Shown one piece after another: positions 33,717-40,696 of a stretch of DNA of 64,000 nt. The position numbers were made by a program, and so were the translations under genes. Within the stretch, counting starts at the first letter, position 1. Each line of letters begins with the position of its first letter. Source of the stretch: Streptomyces sp. S465 (GTDB lineage Bacteria; Actinomycetota; Actinomycetes; Streptomycetales; Streptomycetaceae). Location: assembly GCF_026898115.1 (NCBI RefSeq), contig NZ_CP114036.1, positions 620,001-684,000 of the forward strand. Reading direction: 5' to 3'. The notes under the pieces are model-generated. The model searched no databases. It worked only from the letters and a program-made list of their open reading frames with translations, and was not told where the DNA came from.

Positions 33717-34976
33717 TCAGGAGTCCGCCGTGCCGGCGCTGACGGCGGCGGACCAGGCGCGCAGACCCTCGTCGATCGCCGCTTCGTCGACGACGAGGGC
33801 GGGGATCATCCGGACCACATGGTTCCAGGCCCCGCACAGGAGCAGCAACAGTCCTTGGTCCACGGCGGCGCGCTGCACCCGGGCCGCGGCGGCCGGGTCC
33901 GGTTCACCGTCCTCGGTGACGAACTCGCTGGCCAGCATGAGGCCGAGGCCGCGGACATCGCCGATGGCGGGGGTCTTGGCGGCCACCTCCTCCAGTCCGC
34001 CGCGCAGCCGCGCCCCCATGGCCTCGGCGTTGGCGACGAGGTTCTCCTCGCGGACCACGTCGAGGGTGGCGACGGCCGCCGCGCAGGCCACGGCGTTGGC
34101 GCCGTAGGTGCCGCCCTGGGAGCCGGGCCACGCCTTGCTCATCAGCTCCTCGGAGGCGGCGATGCCGGACAGCGGGAAGCCGCTGGCCAGTCCCTTGGCG
34201 GTGACCAGGATGTCGGGGCGGATGCCGAAGTGGTCATGGCCCCAGAACCGTCCGGTGCGGCCCACCCCGGTCTGCACCTCGTCCAGGATCAGCAGGAAGC
34301 CATGGCGGTCGGCCCGCTCCCGCAGGCCCTGGAGGAACCCCTCGGTGGCGGGTACGTAGCCGCCCTCGCCGAGCACCGGCTCGACGATGATCGCGGCGGT
34401 GTCGTCCGGCGGGGAGATGGTCTGGAGGACGTAGTCCAGCTCGCGCAGGGCGAACCGGGTCGCGGTCTCCTCGTCCCAGCCGTACCGGTAGGCGGTGGGG
34501 AACGGGGTCACCACGACGCCGCTCATCAGCGGCGAGAAACCGGAGCGGAACCGGGTCCCGGAGGTGGTCATGGAGGCGGCCGCCACGGTGCGGCCGTGGA
34601 ATCCGCCGTGGCAGACCAGGACGTTGGGCCGGCCGGTGGCCTGGCGGGCGAGGCGCAGGGCGGCCTCCACCGCCTCGCTGCCGGAGTTGGTGAAGAACAG
34701 ACTGTCGAGGCCCGCGGGAAGCACCTCGCCCAGCTTCTCGACCAGCCGCCGCAGCGGTGGGTGCAGGACGGTCGTGTACTGGCCGTGGATGAGGGTGGCC
34801 ACCTGCTCCTGGGCGGCGGCGACGACCCGCGGATGGCAGTGTCCGGTGCTGGTGACACCGATGCCCGCGGTGAAGTCGAGGTATCGCCGCCCGTCCTCAC
34901 CGTCGACGTAGGCGCCCTCTCCACGGACGGCGACCACCGGAGTGGCCTGACGGAGCTGCGGCGACAGATTGGTCAT
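33717..34976 (-). CDS. gabT: 4-aminobutyrate aminotransferase GabT
   Basis: The 419-residue class III PLP aminotransferase has FFTNSGSEAVEAALRLARQA, HGGFHGRTVAAASMTTSG, LILDEVQTGVGRTGRF and the PLP lysine in VTAKGLASGFPLSGI. Together with the following gabD it fits conversion of GABA to succinate via succinate semialdehyde. The ATG at 34976 follows GGGAGA; an in-frame start at 34994 has no better site. A divergent PucR regulator lies upstream and is the likely controller. Confidence 0.92.
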   Translation of the reverse strand: MTNLSPQLRQATPVVAVRGEGAYVDGEDGRRYLDFTAGIGVTSTGHCHPRVVAAAQEQVATLIHGQYTTVLHPPLRRLVEKLGEVLPAGLDSLFFTNSGSEAVEAALRLARQATGRPNVLVCHGGFHGRTVAAASMTTSGTRFRSGFSPLMSGVVVTPFPTAYRYGWDEETATRFALRELDYVLQTISPPDDTAAIIVEPVLGEGGYVPATEGFLQGLRERADRHGFLLILDEVQTGVGRTGRFWGHDHFGIRPDILVTAKGLASGFPLSGIAASEELMSKAWPGSQGGTYGANAVACAAAVATLDVVREENLVANAEAMGARLRGGLEEVAAKTPAIGDVRGLGLMLASEFVTEDGEPDPAAAARVQRAAVDQGLLLLLCGAWNHVVRMIPALVVDEAAIDEGLRAWSAAVSAGTADS

Positions 34977-35050
34977 GTTCTCTCCCACACCCACGGATCG
35001 GCGATGCGCTCGGACACTTCGAGGGTGCGGGGACGAACCCGGTCAGGACA

Positions 35051-35077
35051 ATGATCACTGTGTCGCGGGGTGATGAT
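35051..35077. promoter_or_regulatory. Inverted repeat between gabT and pucR-type gene
   Basis: ATGATCAC (35051-35058) and GTGATGAT (35070-35077) match at 7 of 8 positions as an inverted repeat with an 11-bp spacer, in the 202-bp gap between divergent genes. It is the best candidate operator for the PucR-type regulator. Confidence 0.4.
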
Positions 35078-35178
35078 CGCTATGGACGGTCTGTCAACGA
35101 GCTCGGGCATGGATCGTGTCAAGAGGCCCGGCGGGGGCATGGTTGCGCTCGGCGCGCGGCCTTGCCAGAGTGAGCGGC

Positions 35179-36879
35179 ATGAACGGCTCGGGCGGCACCG
35201 CGTACGGCGCTGCCGGACGGCCGCCGTCCCGCCCCGCCGGGCCGCCGCGGGCCCCGGGGCGTTCACCGCTCAGCCTCGCCGAGGTGCTGCGGCTTCCGGT
35301 GCTGGCCGCCGGGGCGCCCGAGGTGGTGTCCGGCCATGGGCAGCTGTCCCGGCCGGTCCGCTGGGTCCACATCACCGAACTGCTCGACCCGGCGTCCTTC
35401 CTCAAGGGCGGGGAGCTGGTGCTGACCACCGGTATGCCGCTGCCCGAGGACCCGGCGCTGGTCCGCCGGTATGTCGAGGAGCTCGCGGACGTGGGCGCCG
35501 CCGGGCTGGTCATCGAGCTGGTACGGCGCTACCACCGGCCGCCGTCGGAGCTGGTGCGGGCCTGTCTGGCGCGGGACTTCCCGCTCGTCCTGCTCTCCCG
35601 GACCGTGAACTTCGTGGAGGTGACCCAGGTCCTCCACTCCCTGATCGTCGGCAGCCAGGTGGAGAGCCTGCGCCGGGCCCAGGACGTCCATGACACCTTC
35701 ACCGCACTGACCCTGCGCGGCGCCGGGCCCGACGAGGTGGTGGGCATGGCGGCCGAGCTGAGCGGGCACCCGGTGGTGCTGGAGAACCTGGTCCACCAGG
35801 CCGTGCTCTGCGGTCCGCCGGGGCGCGGGGTGGAGGGGACGCTGACCGCCTGGGAGCGGCGGTCGCGCGCCACCCCCTCGCCCGACCGGACCGGGCTGAG
35901 CGGTCCCGAGGACTGGCTGGTGACCGCGGTGGAGTACCGGGGCGAGCGGTGGGGGCGGCTGCTGATGCTCCCGGACGCCGCCGGAGACCCGGCGATCGGC
36001 CCCGAGGACGCGATGGTCCTGGAGCGCACCGCCACCGCCCTGACCATCGCCCGGCTCACCCATCACACCCGCTGGGAGCGGCGGGCACAGCGCACGCTGC
36101 TGCTGGACCTGGTGGAGCAGCGCTGCCGTTCCAGGGGGGAGGCCCGCGCCAGGGCCGAGGCGCTGGGCATGCCGGTCGCGGGCCGCCGGCTGCTGGTCGT
36201 GCTGGTCAGTCCCGGCCCCGGCGCCGGGGAGACGACCGCCGGGGAGACGACCGAGTTGGAGGACCGGCTGACGGACGAGCTGGCGGCGGCCGGGGCCGGC
36301 GTGCTGGTCGGCGCGGTGCCCGGTGACCACATCGGGGTGCTGCTGGCCCTGCCCGCGGCCACGCCGTGGCGGCCGCTGGTGGAGCGGCTGAGCCGGTCGG
36401 TGCGGGAGTCCCGGCCGGGCGCGATGATCAGCGTCGGCTCCGAGGTGTCGGACCTGTCACAGACCGCCCGGTCGTTCCAGCAGGCGGCGCGGGTCGCGGA
36501 CGCCGCCGTTCCGGGCACGCGGGACAAGCCGTTCCACGAGCTGTCGGACATCGGGCTGCGGCAGTTGCTGTACGCGCTGCGCGGCGATGTGCGGCTACAG
36601 GAGTTCGTGGAGCGGCAGCTGGGGCGGCTGGTGGACTACGACGAGCGGCACGGCACCGATCTGCTGACGGTGCTGCACACCTTTCTGGACGCGGCGGGCA
36701 ACAAGACGGTGGCCGCCCGGCGCGCGAATCTGTCCCGGCAGGCGTTCTACCAGCGGCTGCGTTCACTGGAGCGGGTGCTGGGCTGTGATCTGGAGTCGGG
36801 TGAGCAGCGCACCCAGCTGCATGTGGCGCTCACCGCCTTCCATCTGCTGCGGCTGCCCCGGGGCCCGGCCCCGCCCTGA
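35179..36879 (+). CDS. PucR-family transcriptional regulator of the gab operon
   Basis: The 566-residue protein has an N-terminal purine-catabolism-regulator domain (about 30-150: LSLAEVLRLPVLAAGAPEVV, TELLDPASFLKGGELVLTTG), a central GGDEF-like/CdaR region (about 300-480) and a C-terminal PucR HTH (about 500-560: LLTVLHTFLDAAGNKTVAAR, ANLSRQAFYQRLRSLERVLG). Members of this family control use of nitrogen compounds including GABA. The ATG at 35179 has CAGAGT 7 bp upstream and no ribosome-binding site, so the gene looks leaderless. It is divergent from gabT-gabD. Confidence 0.88.
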   Translation: MNGSGGTAYGAAGRPPSRPAGPPRAPGRSPLSLAEVLRLPVLAAGAPEVVSGHGQLSRPVRWVHITELLDPASFLKGGELVLTTGMPLPEDPALVRRYVEELADVGAAGLVIELVRRYHRPPSELVRACLARDFPLVLLSRTVNFVEVTQVLHSLIVGSQVESLRRAQDVHDTFTALTLRGAGPDEVVGMAAELSGHPVVLENLVHQAVLCGPPGRGVEGTLTAWERRSRATPSPDRTGLSGPEDWLVTAVEYRGERWGRLLMLPDAAGDPAIGPEDAMVLERTATALTIARLTHHTRWERRAQRTLLLDLVEQRCRSRGEARARAEALGMPVAGRRLLVVLVSPGPGAGETTAGETTELEDRLTDELAAAGAGVLVGAVPGDHIGVLLALPAATPWRPLVERLSRSVRESRPGAMISVGSEVSDLSQTARSFQQAARVADAAVPGTRDKPFHELSDIGLRQLLYALRGDVRLQEFVERQLGRLVDYDERHGTDLLTVLHTFLDAAGNKTVAARRANLSRQAFYQRLRSLERVLGCDLESGEQRTQLHVALTAFHLLRLPRGPAPP

Positions 36880-36889
36880 GGCGGCAAGG

Positions 36890-36925
36890 CGCTACGGCCG
36901 ACCCGGTGCCGGATCGGCCGTAGCG
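36890..36925. terminator. Bidirectional terminator between the PucR and PAS-LuxR genes
   Basis: CGCTACGGCCGA (36890-36901) and TCGGCCGTAGCG (36914-36925) form a perfect 12-bp stem with a 12-nt loop between the two convergent stop codons. Confidence 0.85.
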
Positions 36926-36951
36926 GTGTGTCGACACCCGCGGAGCACGCG

Positions 36952-37638
36952 TCACTTGACGAAGTCATCGACGACCTTGGGTGGCCAGCAGCCGACGTTG
37001 AGCACGCCGATGGAGTAGGCGCGGGAGACGAGGGCCGCGCGGTTGGGCACCCGCAGCTTCCGCAGCAGCCGTGTCACGTGGTACTCGACGCCCTGCCGGC
37101 TGAGGTAGAGCCGGGAGGCCAAGGGGATCGTGGAGAGCCCGGCGGCGATGCCCTCCAGTATGCGCGCCTCGGTCTCGGTGAGGAGCTTCTTACGGTTGGT
37201 GACGATGTCCACCTCCTCGCCACCGGCCGTGGGTCGCAGCACCACGAGGATCGAGGCGACATGGGCGGTGCCCTCGCGCACGGCGACGGCCGTGAGGGCG
37301 CTGGTGAAGGCGGTCCCGTCGGCTCCTACGGCCACCACATGAGTGGTGAACCGGTGGCGGGAGCCGTCGAGGAGCCGGATGAACTGCCGCTTGAGCGCCT
37401 GCCGGACGCTGGGGTGCACCAGGTCGCAGAAGTCGCGGCCGCACACGTCCGCGGAGGCGTCCTCGAACTGCCGGAAGAATTCCCGGTTGGCCTGTTGGAC
37501 CGTGAGCGATGGGTCGAGGCAGACGACACACGCCCCTGGCTGGTCGAACTGGCGCAGTAGATCCGTGTACTCGGTCTGCTCGTGTCCAAGCTCGTGGGGG
37601 GTTGGCCGAGCCGAATCCGCTAGTAAAGGCAATGCCAA
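36952..37638 (-). CDS. PAS-LuxR regulator of the PimM/AmphRIV/NysRIV type
   Basis: The 228-residue protein has a PAS domain (about residues 25-140: FDQPGACVVCLDPSLTVQQA, DFCDLVHPSVRQALKRQF) and a C-terminal LuxR HTH (about 150-212: LTETEARILEGIAAGLSTI, RLYLSRQGVEYHVTRLLRKL). The end, GVLNVGCWPPKV, resembles what I recall for PimM and its polyene-cluster relatives. These bind conserved boxes and activate polyene macrolide genes. The start is assigned to TTG at 37638, with an alternative TTG two codons in. The ATG 11 bp upstream is out of frame. Codon 5 is TTA, so translation may need the bldA tRNA. It follows three LAL regulators on the same strand. Confidence 0.85.
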   Translation of the reverse strand: MALPLLADSARPTPHELGHEQTEYTDLLRQFDQPGACVVCLDPSLTVQQANREFFRQFEDASADVCGRDFCDLVHPSVRQALKRQFIRLLDGSRHRFTTHVVAVGADGTAFTSALTAVAVREGTAHVASILVVLRPTAGGEEVDIVTNRKKLLTETEARILEGIAAGLSTIPLASRLYLSRQGVEYHVTRLLRKLRVPNRAALVSRAYSIGVLNVGCWPPKVVDDFVK

Positions 37639-37888
37639 GGGACTGCCATCCCTTCCTTAATTCACAGTCTTCGGAATTGAATGTCGATATTCAATTCCAA
37701 AAGTTGATTTCAGAATTGAGACTAGGGATCTCCGAGTGCGTAAGTCAACGTGAACAGGGGTGTCGCCGCCCAATCCCGTGGTGGTCCGGTCCGAGGGTTC
37801 GGTCCGGACCCCACCGCTTCGGTGGGCCGTACGGTCGGTTCATCATTACTCGCCAAACTCTGCTGAATTATCGCCGTTAACGCGTTGT
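37639..37888 (-). promoter_or_regulatory. AT-rich leader of the PAS-LuxR gene with candidate operators
   Basis: The 90 bp at 37651-37740 are only 40% GC, against roughly 70% around them. They contain a perfect inverted repeat with 10-bp arms, GGAATTGAAT and ATTCAATTCC (37673-37698, spacer GTCGAT). CTAGGGATCTCCGAG (about 37722-37736) has one exact half (CTAGGGA) of the CTVGGGAWWTCCCBAG box I recall for PAS-LuxR regulators, while the other half is one base short. No gene is seen here. Confidence 0.55.
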
Positions 37889-40696
37889 TCACGAATCCAT
37901 GCGGGGCAGCAGCTCGATGAGCTCGCGCCGCCCGGAGACGCCCAGCTTGCGATAGGAACTCGTCAGATGCTTCTCGATGGCGCGGGAGCTCACCCCCAGC
38001 TCGGCGGCGACCTCCTGGTTGGTCAGTCCGCGTCCGACGAGGGAGGCCACGGTGCGCTCGGTGCGGGTGAGAGACGCCTCGGGCCGGGCGGCGGCCGCGC
38101 CACCGCCGGCCACGGTGCGGATCCGGTCGACCAGCCGGGGCGCCCCGCACGCGGCGGCCAGGGCCGCGGCCTCCCGGAGCACGGCGTCCGCTTCGCTGCC
38201 CCGCCCCAGCCATTGGCCCATCTGGAGCAGCGCGCGGGCGAGTTCCAGTTCGTTGGCCGAGGCCCGCAGCACGTCGACCGATTCCCGCAGCAGTCTCATC
38301 CCCTGGTCACCGCCGAGCAGCCCGGCCTTCAGCCGCAGCGCTCGGCCGAGCGCCACCGGGGCGCCCCAGTTTGTCGCCCGCTGCAACTCCTCCTCGGCCA
38401 GCGCCATGGCCGCGCAGGCGTCCCCGACGCGGTACTGAAGGGTGGCCGCCCAGGGCCGCCACGCGAAGAGCACGGGGTTGCGCCAGCCCGTCGCCTCCAA
38501 CTGCCGGCCGCTGGCCAGGAGGGTCTCCAGGGCACTGCTCCAGCGTCCGTTGTCGGAGTCCTGCGCGGCCTTGAGGAACTGGAGCGCCGCGGTCAGGACC
38601 AGGCTCGCGGACCGGCGCCGACCGGGGCCGTCCAGAATGCGCTCGACCAGCGCGGAGTCCTCCAGGTCCAGGGCCACGCCGGTGAGGGCGAGGGTGGAGA
38701 CGACCCCGGCCTCCTGCCAGTGCACCTCGGCCAGCCGTGCGGCGCGCTCGGCGTACTCCCGCGCCTGGGCCACGCGCCCCCGGGCGCTGAGCACCATGGC
38801 CTGCTCGACGTTGACCAGCGCGTCGACGACCGTGCCGCTGTGCCGCCGCGCCCGCTGTTCCCTCGCGAGCCAGGAGCTGATCCCCCGTACCGAATCGGCG
38901 GCGACCAGCCCGATCACCACCAGCGGCAGCGGGGAGTGGACCTGTTCGGAGGTGGCCGGTTCGCGCTCCAGGATGCGGATCGCCAACCGGGCGACCTCGG
39001 CCGCGGGGCGACGCGCGGTGAGCATCGCCGCGTTGAGCAGCACCGCCGTCAGCTCACGCTCGGCGGCGGTGTCCAGCGCCGGGTCCGCCCCCAGCGCGGA
39101 CAGCCGCTCCACCGCCGCGGCCAGCTCCGCCGCGTCCTCGTGCCCGGCGTGCCGCAGCCGCGCCTCGAGCCGCAGGGCCACATCGCGCGCGGTGCCCTCC
39201 AGCGTGTCCGCGGGGCCCAGGTCCTCGGCGACCTGGTGCAGCAGGTCGATGACCGACGGAGGCGCCAGGCCCACGATGGTCGGGGAGATCCGCAAGGCCG
39301 CGGCGGCCCGGAGCCTGGCCGTGGTCAGCAGGGGTATCGCCTGCGAGATATGGCGTTCGCAGGCGGCCGGGTCGAAGCCGCGCTCCGCGGTGGCCAGATC
39401 GATCAGCAGCCGGGCCCGGCCCTCCCCCGCCAGCGAGCCGTCCAGGAGCGCGCGGCGCAGATAGCGGGCGGCGGTACGCGGCGCGCCGCAGCGCAGCGCG
39501 GTGTCCGCCGCGGTCCGCAGCACCTCCACCGCCCAGGGGTGGTCCGAGGCGGTGACGGCCATGAGCTGGGCGGCGACCAGTTCCGCGGGGCGCCCGTTGT
39601 GGTACAGCAGGGCCGCCGCGGCGTCGTGCAGCCGCTCCCGTTCCGCCACGGTCATCGAGGACTCGACCGCGTCCTGCACCACCTGGTGGAGGAAGCGCGG
39701 CTCCCGCTCGGCGGCGAGCAGCCCCAGCCGGTGCAGGTCGCGCAGCGCGGCCAGGAAGCCGATCTGGTCCAGTCCGGCCAGCCGGGCCAGGAGGTCCGGT
39801 TCCGGCTGGTCGCCGAGGACCGCGATGGCCGCGGCCAGGTCCCGCACCGGCCGGGGCTGGGCGCGCAGGGAGCTGGCCAGCCGCTCGCGCAGCTGGGCGG
39901 GGCGCTGCGAGCGGGCCTCCTCGATCCGCTCGGCGGTGGGCCGGTGGCCGCCCGCGACCAGTCCCGCCAGCACCGACGTCAGCAGCAGGGGGTTGCCCGC
40001 GGAGATCTCGTGACAGGCGCGGGCGAACTCCTCGTCCCCCGGCACGCCGAACTGCTCGTGGATCACCTCCTTGACGGCGCCCAGCGACAGCGGCCTGGGG
40101 CGCAGCACCGGCCGTGCCGCCTCGACGATCTCCCGCAGCATCGGCTCCCCGGGGCGCCGGTAGCCGTCCCGCAGGGCGCAGACGACCACGGCGCGCAGTC
40201 CGGTCAGCCGCTTGACGAGGAAGGCGAGCCAGCGCAGCGACGGGGAGTCGACCCACTGGAGATCGTCCACGAGGATCAGCAGCGGACCGTCGGCGCTGAT
40301 GTCGGCCAGCACCGAGCGCAGTCCGTACAGCGTCTCCTCGGACATCGCGGCGGTGCCGCCCTCGTCGAGGAGCGTGGCGTCGTCACCGAAGACGGTCCGC
40401 CAGGAGCCGTCCTCCTGGCTCAGCCGGCGCTCGCGGAGCTCTTCGGGGATGCCGGTCAGCAGGCTGTCGAAGAGCTGGCGGACCACGCCGAGGGCGAAGT
40501 CCTGTTCCATCGGCGCGGCGTTGGCCCGCAGGACGTGGACCTCCTTGCCCTCGGCGAGCGTCGGCAGCTGCTGGAGCAGCGCGGTCCGGCCGATGCCCAG
40601 GGGGCCGGTGAGCAACAGCAGTGACGAGGTGCCGGCCGCCGCGGCCCGCAGGGCGTCCGCGATCCGCGCCAGCTCGGCCTCCCGTTCAAGCAACAT
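37889..40696 (-). CDS. LAL-family (large ATP-binding LuxR) regulator, RIII position
   Basis: The 935-residue protein has an N-terminal AAA/STAND ATPase, a long helical repeat middle and a C-terminal LuxR HTH (about 870-930: TRTERTVASLVGRGLTNQEV, VSSRAIEKHLTSSYRKLGV). Walker A at residues 31-38 reads GPLGIGRT, with arginine in place of the invariant lysine; Walker B is LLILVDDLQWVD. The gene starts 11 bp before the end of the upstream LAL gene, so the two are coupled. Its size and place match the third LAL regulator of nystatin/amphotericin-type clusters. Confidence 0.85.
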   Translation of the reverse strand: MLLEREAELARIADALRAAAAGTSSLLLLTGPLGIGRTALLQQLPTLAEGKEVHVLRANAAPMEQDFALGVVRQLFDSLLTGIPEELRERRLSQEDGSWRTVFGDDATLLDEGGTAAMSEETLYGLRSVLADISADGPLLILVDDLQWVDSPSLRWLAFLVKRLTGLRAVVVCALRDGYRRPGEPMLREIVEAARPVLRPRPLSLGAVKEVIHEQFGVPGDEEFARACHEISAGNPLLLTSVLAGLVAGGHRPTAERIEEARSQRPAQLRERLASSLRAQPRPVRDLAAAIAVLGDQPEPDLLARLAGLDQIGFLAALRDLHRLGLLAAEREPRFLHQVVQDAVESSMTVAERERLHDAAAALLYHNGRPAELVAAQLMAVTASDHPWAVEVLRTAADTALRCGAPRTAARYLRRALLDGSLAGEGRARLLIDLATAERGFDPAACERHISQAIPLLTTARLRAAAALRISPTIVGLAPPSVIDLLHQVAEDLGPADTLEGTARDVALRLEARLRHAGHEDAAELAAAVERLSALGADPALDTAAERELTAVLLNAAMLTARRPAAEVARLAIRILEREPATSEQVHSPLPLVVIGLVAADSVRGISSWLAREQRARRHSGTVVDALVNVEQAMVLSARGRVAQAREYAERAARLAEVHWQEAGVVSTLALTGVALDLEDSALVERILDGPGRRRSASLVLTAALQFLKAAQDSDNGRWSSALETLLASGRQLEATGWRNPVLFAWRPWAATLQYRVGDACAAMALAEEELQRATNWGAPVALGRALRLKAGLLGGDQGMRLLRESVDVLRASANELELARALLQMGQWLGRGSEADAVLREAAALAAACGAPRLVDRIRTVAGGGAAAARPEASLTRTERTVASLVGRGLTNQEVAAELGVSSRAIEKHLTSSYRKLGVSGRRELIELLPRMDS

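Noticed and set aside
37760..40624. A 954-residue plus-strand frame across the RIII-type LAL gene
   Set aside because: It mirrors the LAL gene, which has Walker and LuxR motifs; the plus-strand translation has none.
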